A stretch of DNA of 64,000 nt. Origin: Tupaia tana (lineage: Eukaryota; Chordata; Mammalia; Scandentia; Tupaiidae). The position numbers were made by a program, and so were the translations under genes. This document shows positions 10,621 through 21,286 of this stretch, piece by piece. The notes under the pieces were generated by a model, which worked only from the letters and a program-made list of their open reading frames with translations, was not told the origin of the DNA and did not search any database. The number at the start of each line of letters is the position of its first letter. The stretch's first letter is position 1. The stretch is taken from assembly GCA_026018925.1 (NCBI GenBank), contig JAKSZU010000004.1, forward strand, positions 16,708,095 through 16,772,094, in the 5' to 3' direction.

Positions 10621-10888
10621 GGGGGCTGGCTCCATAGCTTAGAGGTAAAGAGAATTGGATCCCACATGGCCAACCATGGTTCAAATCCTGGCCCTGACAA
10701 CTTAAGAAATATGCAGGATTCATGTGTGTGTATGCTCCACATCCCCAAAGAATGCAGAAATGGAGGAGAAGGGACTGTGGTGTGACAATGCCCCACTGGT
10801 GTGTGCTTTCTCTCTCTGAAGAGAGCACATGCCCTCTGGCAATTATAAGTAAGTAAGTAAGTTAATTAATTAATTAGTTAATTAATTT
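10621..10888 (+). mobile_element. tRNA SINE, type C
   Basis: 'ggctccatagcttagaggt' head, 'gccctctggcaattataag', then a (TAAG)/(TTAA) tail repeat. Confidence 0.9.
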
Positions 10889-11414
10889 TAAAACAATTCC
10901 AGGATCATCAGCTCCACTCTTAGCTTTCTGGTAAGTTACCATTATCTGTCACCTTTTTGCATACTCTTTATTTACTGCATAGACGTTAAATCTTGACAAA
11001 CTCTTAACTAGCCTTCCTGCTTTCACTCTTGCTCCTTTTTCAGTCATTCACCACACAGTCGCCAGGATAGTACTATTACGACATGTCATATCATTTCATA
11101 TGTCTACTCAAAAATCTCCCAATAACCTCACCACTCAGCTGAATAAAAGTTAATGTTCGTGTAAAGTTCTGTAAGACTTTCTGTGACCTGCCTGCGTTTC
11201 CTCTCTTACTCCCATCTAACACTGTTCTCTTCACTCTCTCCGCCATAGCCACATCACCCTCCTTGAAGTTCTTCAGCCAGACCAGACATGCTTCAGCCTC
11301 CATGCCTTTGCATTTTGCTGTTTCCGCTGTCTAAAACACATTTATGTCCACACAACTAGCTCCATCACCTCCTTTAGTTCTTTTGCTTGTTCTCTAAGGT
11401 CTTCCTATTTACAT

Positions 11415-11683
11415 TTTTTTTTTTTTTGCGAGGTTTTTTTTGCTATAGGGCGCGTGCGCTTGCCAGACAGACAAAGAGAGACATAGAGACAGAAAGTGAG
11501 AAATCACCCCCCAGGGGGGATAGTCATACCTCAATCCCTTCTCCTCCATTCTCCTCTCGGGATCTTGGGCACGCATGCACACGCGCCCGGCGTGAGTTTT
11601 AAGCCACCAGGTCTGGGACACGAACCGCAGTCGACTACGTGGGAGTCCAGCGACATAGCCATTACACTAACTGCTGGTTCCTG
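11415..11683 (-). mobile_element. tRNA SINE, type A1
   Basis: TSD 'cctatttacat' (11404-11414 and 11684-11694) within the LINE-2. Confidence 0.95.
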
Positions 11684-11733
11684 CCTATTTACATATTTAA
11701 AACCACAAACTATCCAGCACTTAAAAATGTATA

Positions 11734-11802
11734 TTAGGTCATCGGGAAAGTCATGATGTATTTTCTGTATTTTTCTATGCAAAACTGAGTCATGCAACCC
11801 AA
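11734..11802. mobile_element. mariner-like MITE, copy 1
   Basis: 69-bp element with TA on both sides (11732-11733, 11803-11804). Starts TTAGGTCATC and ends AACCCAA. About 11-13 bp of the right terminal repeat are deleted relative to the copy at 28563-28640. No coding capacity. Confidence 0.7.
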
Positions 11803-11985
11803 TATAATACAATTTGTTTTCTTGTTTAGTCTAAATCCTCTGCACAACCCATGTTGATTACAATGTCAATTCTATGAGGCAGAGATGTTTATTTGTTTAT
11901 TATTGTATTCCCAGGGCCTGGAATAGTGCCAGGCACATGAAAGGAGCCAAATAAATGTTTTTGGATGAATAAATAAGCCAAAAGC

Positions 11986-12562
11986 AAGCAAGTCAGGGGA
12001 AAACTACTTCAAGCATAAAGTAAATGAACTCTTCTATTATTTATGGGTTATATTGCCAACCTCAAATTCGTGTTTCTCAAATGTCATAGGGAGTTAACTA
12101 AAAATATGAACAAAAAACATGTACCACAATTGATTTAGAGATTTTTTATTACTGAATGACTAAAGCAAAAAAATAAATAAATAATTAAATAAAAGGTACT
12201 TTTTTCAAAACTAAAGTAGATGCCAAATGTATTTATAGAAAGACTTTTAGCTATTTTTGTAAGTAGAAATTTAAGTGAAATAAACAAACTTCTAATTGTG
12301 AAAGGATTTCAGATATGTGACATTTCACAATGTTTTTTATTTTTGACTCTCTCTACTTGGGCTAATTCAGCTTTCCTGGAGCTGGATCTACTCTAGACAA
12401 TCGACTATAAACGCATCCTAACCAAGTGCTATGGGCCTAGAAACACGGGGCTTCGTTATAGGTCCTATTCAAGAGACTCAGTTCCAGTAAAAACCTCGGA
12501 TTTGACACTCCTTGTAGAGTAAAAAAGAGAAGATAAGGGTATTATAAATCCTGGAAGGCATA
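11986..12562. other. no recognised feature
   Basis: SINE-free. 12355-12520 has more CpG and GC than its surroundings, but no exon or known repeat is recognised. Confidence 0.5.
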
Positions 12563-12989
12563 TTTGTCTTAGTCTATTACTGTGTTGCTAAGCAGAAATA
12601 CCAGAAACCTGATGACTTATAAAGAATAGAGTTTTATTTGCTCACGATTCTGATGGCTGGAAGTTCAAGACCACTGGGTTGGCTTCTGGGCAGCCTCTAC
12701 TGCATCAAAATATGGTGGAGAAAGGCCAGCTGATGTGTGCAAAAATAGATCTGTGGGCAGTTCCTTTGTGACAACCCGCTCTCATGGGAACTAAATCCTC
12801 CTCATGATAGTGAGAACTCACTTCCTCTTGTGAGACAACATTCATTTATTTATGAGGGCAGTGCCTTCATGATCCAAACACCACCCTCTAGGACTCACTT
12901 AAAAGTTTCACCATCTCCCAGTGCCGTGACATGGGGACCAAATTCCAACACATGAATTTGGAGGTGGAGGGGACAAACCATAGCAACAT
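12563..12989 (-). mobile_element. MaLR-like LTR, antisense
   Basis: 'gtcttagtctattactgtg', 'gatgacttataaagaataga', 'ctcatgggaactaaatcc' and 'aatttggaggtggaggggac' follow the reverse complement of MST/MLT1-type LTRs. Almost full length. Confidence 0.75.
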
Positions 12990-13267
12990 CTCAAGTCAGG
13001 ATATGCAGAACACAGCAAAAAGATTCACCTACCCAAAGGGAGAAATCCATATTCTGAAACCAGATTAGAGAGGATCTAGAAGGCTAAAAAGAAGTTTGTA
13101 GACAGAAGCATTATATTATCAATTAAACCTGATAAAGATTATATGAGTAGTAGTATATCAAAATAAAACAAAGAAAGACTAGAGACAGGAAAACCAGCTA
13201 CAAATATTTGTAGGAATCTTGGCATGGAATAAGATATGGCAATGGGAATGGAGAGGAAGAATAACTA
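12990..13267. other. no clearly recognised feature
   Basis: Single-copy-like; a weak resemblance of 13180-13260 to the ancient repeat at 3493-3770 was noted. Confidence 0.4.
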
Positions 13268-13280
13268 GAAAGACATCACA

Positions 13281-13529
13281 GGGCCAGCCTATGGCCTGAT
13301 GGTTAAGGCAGCTGGATCCTACATGGCCAACTGTGCAGTCCAAGTGTGGCAGCTTGAGTAACATGCTAGGCACATGTGCGAGCATGCCCAGAATCCTAAA
13401 AGGAGGGAGAGAGGAAAAAGCAGCATGACCATGTCCAATGGAGGGTGCTTTCTCATATTTTTTTTTTTTCTCTCTCTCTGGCAAACACATGCACTCTCTC
13501 ACAAATTAAAAACCAATACCAAAAACAAA
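13281..13529 (+). mobile_element. tRNA SINE, type C
   Basis: Perfect 13-bp TSD 'gaaagacatcaca' (13268-13280 and 13530-13542). Confidence 0.95.
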
Positions 13530-13542
13530 GAAAGACATCACA

Positions 13543-13756
13543 AAGATGAAATGAACAGAGTAGGACTGGGGTATGATTAAATTCAAGAGAGAAGAAAAAC
13601 ATCAAAACTTTTTTTTACATGGAAAAACCAGGATTCTAACAAGAGAAATGATAAAGTTGGAAAGAGTGACCAGTTTTTGGGGATAACCAAGCTAAGTTGT
13701 ATTTAAAATACTAGCAAAATAATTGAGTAGAAAAACAATTATAGTGAATAACAACT
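13543..13756. other. no recognised feature
   Basis: AT-rich, apparently single-copy. Confidence 0.5.
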
Positions 13757-14018
13757 TGTTTTTGTTTTAGGCTTTTTTGCCATAGGACTTAAGTGCTCAC
13801 TGGAGAGAGACAGAGAGAAGAAAAAAGAGAAATCACTTTTTGGGGGGATGGCCATACCTCAGTTTCCTCCATTCTCTTTTGGGGATTTTGGGTGCACACA
13901 CACACACGTGTCTGGTGTGATTTTCAAGCCACCAGATCCAGGACTTGAACCACAGTCAACCATGTTGGAATCCAGTGCCTTTACCTTTACCACCAAATCA
14001 CAAACAGTTGCTGGCCCC
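13757..14018 (-). mobile_element. tRNA SINE, type A-old
   Basis: Antisense; head ends 'gttgctggcccc'; hairpin reduced to 'tttttggggggatgg'. Confidence 0.85.
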
Positions 14019-14029
14019 CCAGTTATATT

Positions 14030-14234
14030 TTCTAATTGCCAGAGGACACATGTGCACACCAGAGAGAGGTAGAGGGAGAGAAAAATGGGGTGTGTCATGC
14101 TGCAATCCCTTTTCTCTTTCTCCATCCTGTGAATTTTGCACCCAGTATGTTTCTCAAACCATGGGACTGGGATTCAAACTGCAATCAGTCACGTGGGATC
14201 CAGTTCCCTTAACCACTAGGTTATGAGGCTAGCA
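14030..14234 (-). mobile_element. tRNA SINE, type C
   Basis: Antisense, in tandem with the previous SINE; 'gggatccagttcccttaacc' head. Confidence 0.85.
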
Positions 14235-14287
14235 ACAACTATAAATATATATGGGATAACAGTTGGATATAAGAAATACTGTTTCGT

Positions 14288-14468
14288 GGGGCCAGTAGAT
14301 GGCATGGTGGTTAAAAGTGTGGACTCCCACATTGCAGACTGTGGTTCAAGTCCTAGACCTGGTGGCTTGCTTTCTCACTTTTCCTCTCTCTCTTTCTCTG
14401 TCTCTCTCTGGTCAAACTGGAATGTAATAATAACAAATAAATTTAAATAAAATATTTTTTTAAAAAAC
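14288..14468 (+). mobile_element. tRNA SINE, type B
   Basis: Canonical head, B box and CT run. Its 3' end was the target for the next SINE. Confidence 0.9.
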
Positions 14469-14479
14469 TAGATTAAAGA

Positions 14480-14734
14480 GGGAACCAGCAGTTAGCATAA
14501 TGGCTATGTCGCTGGACTCCCACGTAGTCGACCGTGGTTTGCATCCCAGACCTGGTGGCTTAAAACTCACTCCGGACGCACGTGCATGCATGCCCAAGAT
14601 CCCAAGGGGAGAATGGAGAAGGGATTGCGGCGTGACCATCCCCCCTGGGGGGTGATTTCTCGCTTTCTGTCTCTATGTCTTTCTCTGTCTGTCTGGCGAG
14701 CGCACGCACTGTATAGCAAAAACCTCTCAAAAAA
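14480..14734 (+). mobile_element. tRNA SINE, type A1
   Basis: TSD 'aaaaaactagattaaaga' (14462-14479 and 14735-14752). Confidence 0.95.
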
Positions 14735-14861
14735 AAAAAAACTAGATTAAAGAAAAGAAAATACTGTTGCCGAGGAAGGGCACAGTAAGAAATTTCTCAT
14801 TATCCCACCCACTAAACGCTGAATTTATGAAAGATAATACAGTGGAATAAAGACGGTCATT

Positions 14862-15060
14862 GAGAGATAGTCTAATTCTCTTCCTCTTGAATCAGAATTG
14901 GCCTTAGTGACTTGTGTAACCAACAGAATGTAGCTTACGTGGCATTCTGGAAGTTCTAAGACTAGGCCGTAAGAAGTCTTCTGCTTCTAATTGTATGACT
15001 TGCCAATCACCTGGAGCCGTAGTAATCGCCTCCCCACAGCTGCCCCACATTTGACAGACA
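14862..15060 (+). mobile_element. MLT1-like LTR fragment
   Basis: 'gaattggccttagtgactt', 'accaacagaatgtagct' and 'ttctaagactaggccgtaag' follow MLT1-type LTR sequence. Confidence 0.55.
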
Positions 15061-15130
15061 AGTATGTCTCTGCTGCCTAAGTTAACCTAAGAGAGGGCGC
15101 CAGGCAATTATGCAGCTGGCTCAAGATAAA

Positions 15131-15157
15131 GTAATAATAATAATGATGATGATGATG

Positions 15158-15197
<40 letters not shown>
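15131..15197 (+). repeat. (ATA)n/(GAT)n microsatellite
   Basis: Trinucleotide array, TAA with an internal block of GAT. Confidence 0.95.
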
Positions 15198-15199
<2 letters not shown>

Positions 15200-15211
15200 G
15201 GCCAGAAAAAG

Positions 15212-15455
15212 AGCCAGACAGTGGTGCAGTGAAAAATACGACACTTTGGGAGGCTGACCCACATGGGAAGGTTCCAAGTTTATATCCAGAGACATCTCTG
15301 AGTGAATGTACTCTAGGCAGGCATGTACCCATGAGCTGGGACTGGATAAAGGTGGGGGTAGATAGCAACATCAAGATCCGGTTGGGGTGCTATCTCTCTT
15401 TATCTCTCTGATCTCTCTGTGTCTGTCTCTCTTGCTAATGGAAGAAATAAATAAA

Positions 15456-15486
<31 letters not shown>
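15212..15486 (+). mobile_element. tRNA SINE, type D
   Basis: Best type D copy: 'gacagtggtgcagtg', 'gacccacatgggaaggttcc', 'gtacccatgagctggg', CT run, 'aataaataaactt' and A28. Confidence 0.9.
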
Positions 15487-15487
<1 letters not shown>

Positions 15488-15857
15488 AGGGCCTGATGGT
15501 GGTGCAATGGTAAAACCCCAGGTTCTGCAAGGCAATCCCACATGGGAAGGTTCCCTGTTCAAGTCTGGAGATCTTCCTGAGTGTGCCAGGCAAGCACGTG
15601 CCCATGATCTGGGGCTGAGTGAAGGCTGGCAATGGGTTATGGCATCAAGACCCTGTTGAGGGGGGCCAGCCAGGGGCATGGTAGTTAAGATGGCTGGATC
15701 CCACATGGCTAAATGAGCAGTTCAAGTCCTAGGCCCAGTGGCTCAGGGGGAAAAGAAAAGACACTTGTGAGAGTGCTGTCTCTTTCTCTGTCTCTCTCTG
15801 TCTCTCTTTCTTTCTCATGGAAGAATTAAATGAACCAACTTAAAAAAAAAAAAAGGC
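15487..15857 (+). mobile_element. tRNA SINE, type D, interrupted
   Basis: Second type D in tandem. The 5' part runs to 15660 ('caagaccctgttgag'), and the 3' part resumes at about 15768 ('gagagtgctgtctc') after a head-only SINE. Confidence 0.85.
15661..15767 (+). mobile_element. head-only tRNA SINE
   Basis: Only the tRNA-like part (about 90 bp, through 'gcccagtggctcag') followed by 'aaaagaaaagacac'. No CT body. Inserted within type D. Confidence 0.65.
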
Positions 15858-17150
15858 CAGGAGAATACTCTGCATTGAGCCATACAAAAACAAGAAAAGA
15901 AGCAGGCACAACTAATGGTAATATCACAACACACCAAGAAACGAATCGGAGTCTGGCTGCTCATTTTCATAAATAATGCATGAGTTTAGTCACTGAACCC
16001 ACAGAGTTTCCTTTCATTGTAAGCTGCCTGATTATATAACACGTCTTATAAGTCTGACAAAAGCAACTCAGAAGCAACACTTATCATCCACATAAATTAC
16101 ACATTCCCAAAGAAACTACTCTTTAATAAAGAAAAAAGGTGCAAGGTAGGGTGGGAATCGGGAGTAAGAAGAGGATGAGTGCTGCGTAAAGGTTAGAAAC
16201 TCTGAGTGGCCTGCAGAGCTGAGCCTTCCCATTCCCTCATGAGCTGAGAACATTTCTTTTAGTATTGAATACCTGCTTGTCTGAGGTCGCTTCGCGGTGA
16301 AGAGACAGAATCACCTCACCAGGCCAAGGATATCCTGAATTGCAGAGTTAGCTGAGTGGTTCTCATTGCCACAGCAGAAAAGAATAGTTTCTCCATGGCA
16401 AGAAAGGCAAGAGAGACAACCAACACGTCCTGTCCACCAGGCAATTCATTTGCTGACTCCTTTGACCAGAGTACTGCCATTGAAGCCCCTGTCCCACAAC
16501 CCTACATCCTACCCAATTCCTCAAATTCCCAATCTTCCAGCCACTGAGAGACAGCACTAAGAGGTCCCCAAGCTGCTTAACTGTGAGGCCATTTCCTTCT
16601 TGGTTCCTTCTCTTAAGCTCAAAAGGAAAAGTATTATGAGATGACAAACACAATCTATCCAGACCATCTCTTTCTCTTCTCTCTCTTTTTCCCCCTCTCT
16701 CTGTCCTTTTCACCTCATTGCCCACTCATCTTGGATATGAGAGAGAAAACATACAGTATGTAAATTGGTGGCAGTTACTTTTGATTATGAGTAACAGCTA
16801 ACTTTAGGATGAAGTTGACAAGGTAAAAGCAAAATGTAAAATGCAAAAAGATGGAGAGAATAGTCTCTAGATAACATCTATTTAGCTGTTGAATTAAACC
16901 AACATTTAACCTAAAAAACTACTGGAATTTCAGTTATATAAGTCCTTTCATTGCTTAAGGCCATTTAACGGTTTTCTGTTAACTGTATCCAAATATGTTC
17001 TAATATACCCAGAAACCAGGAAATATCTTTTCCAAATAACCAAGAATACACAAAAACTCAGAACTGAATTCTACAAGTACTATACATGCTACATACACAA
17101 AGTTCTGTGCTTAGCCCTGTGGGAAATATAGTAAATTAAGAATAGTATCA
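15858..17150. other. longest SINE-free island, 1.3 kb
   Basis: No repeat family or gene recognised. The short frames at 16356-16725 show no known domain. 16676-16712 is pyrimidine-rich. The absence of SINEs here is unusual for the window. Confidence 0.5.
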
Positions 17151-17338
17151 GGGCCAGCAGGTGGCATGGTGTTTGAGGGCACTGGACTCCTACATGTCTG
17201 ACTGCGGTTCAAGTCCTGGACCTAGCAACTTGCTTTCTCAATCTCTCTCTCGCTGTCTCTCCCCTTCCCCCCCCAACTCTGTCCCTCTCTGGTCAAATTA
17301 CAATAAGTAAATAAATAAAGTTAAATTTAAAAATATAT
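17151..17338 (+). mobile_element. tRNA SINE, type B
   Basis: Canonical type B; CT run contains 'ccccttcccccccc'. Confidence 0.9.
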
Positions 17339-17368
17339 ATATAGCATGTTGTAAAGAAAGTAGATTTT

Positions 17369-17553
17369 TTTTAAAGAATTATTTTATTTAACTTTTTTTA
17401 TTTATTATTATACCATTATTATTTTTCAGTTTGATCAGAGAGAGAGAGAGAGAGAGAGGAAGTGAGAAAGCAAGCCACCAGGTCCGAGACTTGAACCGTG
17501 GTCGGCCATGTGGGAGTCCAGAGCCTTTAACCACCACACCACTTGCCAGCCCC
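17369..17553 (-). mobile_element. tRNA SINE, type B
   Basis: TSD 'aagaaagtagatttt' (17354-17368 and 17554-17568). Confidence 0.95.
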
Positions 17554-17661
17554 AAGAAAGTAGATTTTGAAGTCAGATAAACCTGTATTCAGTTAGACAA
17601 ACCTAATTCCTATTTTGGGGAACTTGCTTAATTTCTCTAAGCCTTAGTTTTCTTTTATTTC

Positions 17662-17857
17662 TTTTCTTTTTTGAAGGATTATTTAATTTAATTTATTATT
17701 ATTATTTTAATTTTGCTATAGGCCACGTGTGTAGCAAACCTACAGAGAGATACAGAGAGAGAGAAAGTGAAAAAGCAAGCCACCAGGTCTGGGACTCGAA
17801 CTGTGGTCAGTCACATGGGAATCCAGTGCCTTAATCATCATGCCACCTGCTGGCCAC
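17662..17857 (-). mobile_element. tRNA SINE, type B
   Basis: Inserted in the MIR. Retains 'gctataggccacgtgtg', a piece otherwise typical of type A. Confidence 0.9.
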
Positions 17858-17925
17858 CAGCCTTGCATTTCTTATCATAAAATGAAAGAAATAGTACTAT
17901 AGGATTTTAAGAATTATAATTAAAG

Positions 17926-18193
17926 GGAACCAGCAGTTAGCATAATGGCTATGTCACTGGACTCCCACGTAGTTGACTGCAGTTCACGTCCCGGATCTGG
18001 TGGCTTAAAACTCACACTGGGCGCGTGTGCATGCTTGCCCAAGATCCCAAGAGGAGAATGGAGGAGAAGGGATTGCGGCGTGACCATCCCCCCTGGGGGG
18101 GTGATTTCTCGCTTTCTGTCTCTATGTCTCTCTCTGTCTGTCTGGCGAGCGCACGCGCCCTATAACGAAAATCTCTCCAAAAAAAAAAAAAAA
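17926..18193 (+). mobile_element. tRNA SINE, type A1, full length
   Basis: Perfect 17-bp TSD 'aagaattataattaaag' (17909-17925 and 18194-18210); all A1 diagnostic bases. Confidence 0.95.
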
Positions 18194-18404
18194 AAGAATT
18201 ATAATTAAAGTACTAAGCATAACATTTAGCCCACAGTGGGTGTTTAATAACCAGTAGTAGTTACGATTTAAAAAATTGGAGAAAGTCTTAATCCTCAAGT
18301 AGGATAGAAATGGCAAATAATATGATCTGCTAATTGGGATTTATAGAGTTTGGGCTATTGCCAATAAGAATTTCAATGTCTCACCCCTACTGAATCTGTA
18401 CCCT

Positions 18405-18600
18405 TTGACCTTTATTTGCAATATATGCTCAACATTGGTAGGGACTAATTCCTACCCTGGGCTCAGGCATGTGCCTTGTTTTTGTCCAAAGGGATATTGG
18501 CCAAACAAAAAGGTGAACATAAACAGAGTCATGAAAAGCACTTGTACAAATGAGCGGGCATACTCACATGCTCTGGTATCATCTTTAAAAGGACATGTCC
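18405..18600 (+). mobile_element. MLT1-like LTR fragment
   Basis: 'ccaaagggatattggccaa', 'acagagtcatgaaaagcac' and 'ttgtacaaatgagcgggc' match a conserved MLT1 segment. Confidence 0.5.
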
Positions 18601-18748
18601 AGGCGCCATCAGGTAGCATGTGGTTGGGGTGCTGGACTACCACATAGTTGATCATGGTTTGAGTCCCAGGCCTGGTGGCTTTCTCCCTCTCGCTCTCTCT
18701 CTCTCTGGTAAGTGTGTCCTATAGCACACTTAAAAAATAATAAAAATA
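18601..18748 (+). mobile_element. tRNA SINE, type B
   Basis: Shortened type B; end 'gtcctatagcacacttaaaa'. Confidence 0.85.
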
Positions 18749-18749
18749 T

Positions 18750-19036
18750 GGGAACCAGCAGTTAGCGTAATGGCTATGTCGCTGGACTCCCACGTAGTCG
18801 ACCGCGGTTCGCGTCTCGGACCCGGTGGCTTACAACTCACGCCGGGCGCGTGTGCGTGCGTGCCCAAGATCCCGAGAGGAGAATGGAGGAGAAGGGATTG
18901 CGGCGTGACCATCCCCCCTGGGGGGTGATTTCTCGCTTTCTGTCTCTATGTCTCTCTCTGTCTGTCTGGCGAGCGCACGCGCCCTATAGCGAAAAACCTC
19001 TCCAAAAAATAATAATAATAATAATAAAAATAATAA
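18750..19036 (+). mobile_element. tRNA SINE, type A1, young
   Basis: One of the least decayed copies: CpGs retained through 'gacccggtggctt' and 'cgccgggcgcgtgtgcgtg'. Tail is (AAT)n. Confidence 0.95.
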
Positions 19037-19297
19037 ATAAATTTTTTTCTAGAGGTTTTTGCTATAGGACGTGTGCGCTTCCCAGAAAGACAGAGAGAGA
19101 CAGAGAGACAGAAAGCGAGAAATCACCCCCCCCGGGGATGGTGGCCATGATGCAATCCCTTCTCCTCCATTCTCCTCTCAGGATCTTGGGCATGCACACA
19201 CACATGCCTGGCATGAGTTTAAGCAACCAGATCCAGGACTTGAACTGTGGTGGACTACATGGGAGTCCAGCGACATAGCCATTACACCAACTGCTGG
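19037..19297 (-). mobile_element. tRNA SINE, type A2
   Basis: Antisense; converges with the previous SINE tail to tail and lies against an older head fragment. Confidence 0.9.
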
Positions 19298-19298
19298 T

Positions 19299-19353
19299 GT
19301 TTGGATCTAGCTTTCTATACACAGCATTTAACCACTGTGCTAAAGAGCCAGCC
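19299..19353 (-). mobile_element. tRNA SINE head fragment
   Basis: 'tttggatctagctttctata' and 'accactgtgctaaagagcc' look like the antisense head of a type C SINE split by the previous insertion. Confidence 0.6.
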
Positions 19354-19382
19354 CTTTTCTGTCTTTAAAAAACAAAGATTTC

Positions 19383-19548
19383 AGGGCTGGCAGGTGGCAT
19401 GGTGATTAAGGTGGCTGGACTCCTGCATGGCTGACCGAATCCCAGGCCTGGCAGCTTGCTTTCTTACTTTCTTTCTCTCTCTCTCTGTCTCTCTCTAGTC
19501 AACTTCAAAATAAAATAATGACAATGAATAAAAAATTTTAAAAAAAGG
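19383..19548 (+). mobile_element. tRNA SINE, type B
   Basis: B-box region is damaged ('gctgaccgaatcccagg' lacks about 8 bp). Confidence 0.9.
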
Positions 19549-19652
19549 TTTCTACTTCTTCGATATGTGTGACTAAGTAAAAGACAAAATTAGGTAAACT
19601 GAGTCAAAGATATACTATGGAAAATTCCTACCTAACACAATATAGATTCTTT

Positions 19653-19918
19653 TTTTTGGGGGGGGGGGGGAGAGGTTATTTTGCTATAGGCTGCATGCGC
19701 TAGCCAGACAGAGAGAGATAGAGAGATAGAAAGTGAGAAATCACCCCCCAGGGGGGATGGCCACGCTGCAATCCCTTCTCCTCCATTCTCCTCTCGGGAT
19801 CTTGGGCACACACGCACACACGCCAGGCATGAGTTTAAGCCACTGGGTCCGGGACTCGAACCCCGGTCGACTACATGGGAATCTAGCGACATAGCCATCA
19901 CGCTAACTGCTGGTCCCT
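19653..19918 (-). mobile_element. tRNA SINE, type A2
   Basis: TSD 'tagattctttttt' (from 19643 and from 19919). G12 run at its 3' end. Confidence 0.9.
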
Positions 19919-19930
19919 AGATTCTTTTTT

Positions 19931-20290
19931 TAAAAAATAATTATTTTACTTAACCTTTTTAAAAGAATGATTTTATTTAACTTTATTTATTATTATTATT
20001 TTCCAGTTTGATCAGAGAGAGAGAGAGAGAGACTGAGAAAGCAAGCCATCAGATTGAGGACTTGAACCACAGTTGGTCATGTGCGAGTTCAACTTCTTTA
20101 ACCACCACACCACCTGCCGGCCCCTAATTTATTTAACTTTCCTTATTTACTTACTTATTTTTAATTTGACCAGAGGGAGACAGAGTGAGAGAGAGAGAAA
20201 GTGAGAAAGCAAAGCCAGGTCTGGGACTTAAACAGTGGTTGACCATGTGGGAGTTCAGCGCCTTTAACCACCACACCACCTGCCAGCCCC
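19931..20290 (-). mobile_element. tRNA SINE, type B (outer of nest)
   Basis: Its tail (19931-19957) and body (20125-20290) are split by another type B. 'acaatatagattctt' before 19653 and 'acaatacagattctt' after 20290 are its TSD, which also encloses the A2 SINE. Confidence 0.85.
19958..20124 (-). mobile_element. tRNA SINE, type B (inner)
   Basis: Complete type B inside the tail of the outer one, same orientation. Confidence 0.9.
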
Positions 20291-20386
20291 CACAATACAG
20301 ATTCTTAATTCAACTCATTAAGCATAAAAGTTTCTGGATGATATTTTACCAGACTGCTCTCACTTTAATGACTACTAGTTTACTAA

Positions 20387-20425
20387 AAAAAAAAAAAAAC
20401 AAACAAACAAACAAAAAAAAAAACT
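20387..20425 (+). repeat. A-rich (AAAC)n repeat
   Basis: A14 followed by four AAAC units and A11. No SINE body is attached. Confidence 0.85.
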
Positions 20426-20488
20426 TAGAAGACTACTCTTACTACAGGTAGTTTCTAAAAATTAACAAACAAACCAACAAACAAAACC

Positions 20489-20750
20489 AGGGCCAGCAGG
20501 TGGAGTGTTAGTTAAGGCAGCTGGATCCCACATGGCCATCTGAATTTTGAGTCTTGGATCTGGCAGCTTGAAAAACACACAGGGCATGTGTGCAATTGTG
20601 CACAAAATCCCAAGAGGGAAATGGAGGAGAAGGGTTTGTGGTGTGTCCATCCCCCCTCCCTGGTGGGTGATTTCTCACTTTTCCTTTCTCTCTTTCTCTA
20701 TCACTCTGGTGAGTATGCACACTTTCTAGAAACTTAAAAATAAATAAATG
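20489..20750 (+). mobile_element. tRNA SINE, type C/A-old intermediate
   Basis: Type C head and 'ttgaaaaacacacagggca' middle with a type A-like hairpin 'catcccccctccctggtggg'. Confidence 0.85.
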
Positions 20751-20860
20751 AATGACAGAGTCTCGCCCCATTACCCAGACTGGCCTTGAGTGCACATTCT
20801 CCTGCCTTGGTTATCCACGTAGCCAGGATTACAGGCACAGGCCATTGCACCCATAATTTA
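20751..20860 (-). mobile_element. 7SL-derived (Alu/FLAM-like) SINE fragment
   Basis: Antisense: 'gacagagtctcgccccatta', 'attctcctgccttggttat' and 'aggattacaggcacagg' match antisense 7SL/Alu. The segment usually between the first two is missing, giving a short monomer. Confidence 0.8.
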
Positions 20861-20862
20861 TT

Positions 20863-21250
20863 GTTATGATCTTTAGTGAAACCAGTAACTGCGCTGTCAA
20901 GTCAAGTCATAAGGCAATTAAACCTGAAAGTCCCCAGAGCCCTATGTCATCATGGTCTTTGCCAATCTGATAATTACCAGATTTGAATATTTGGCCTTCA
21001 CTACTAAAGCATAATAAAAATAATTCATATCATAAACCAAGTCAATAACTCATTAATTATACTATAAATGCTGACAATAAATATTATTTCACCAAGCATA
21101 CACTATATGTTGTATATGGCTATAGACAAGCTAATAAGCTACAGAAATATTATTGAAGTACAACATGTCCAAGAGAATGCCGCATTATAATTTATTTATG
21201 TCATTTCCATTGCACCTCGCTGTTAAACTTATTACATAAACACAGGTTTT
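20863..21250. other. no recognised feature
   Basis: AT-rich, SINE-free, apparently single-copy. Confidence 0.5.
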
Positions 21251-21286
21251 AAAGGATATTCTTCATTTAAAAAAAAAAAAAAAAAA

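Larger units (their letters stand above)
10330..11985 (+). mobile_element. LINE-2 3' region, interrupted
   Basis: 'gttcaagccaaaaaccttgg' followed by 'tccttgacttctttc', then 'tctgtgacctgcctgcg', 'tgcctttgcattttgctg' and finally 'ccaggcacatgaaaggag' plus 'aataaatgtttttggatgaa' follow the L2 ORF end and 3' UTR. Interrupted by SINEs at 10621-10888 and 11415-11683 and by a mariner-like element at 11734-11802. Confidence 0.75.
17569..18270 (+). mobile_element. MIR SINE, interrupted twice
   Basis: 'aacttgcttaatttctctaa' with 'gccttagttttc', then 'atcataaaatgaaagaaat' after one SINE and 'actaagcataacatttagcc' after the next follow the MIR 3' half. Confidence 0.65.

Noticed and set aside
18850-19278. 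142-codon frame, and many 60-150 codon frames with 'GDGHAAIPSPPFSS' or 'RREWRRRDCGVTIPPGG' text
   Set aside because: These are translations of type A SINEs in one strand or the other; the same phrases recur at dozens of loci.
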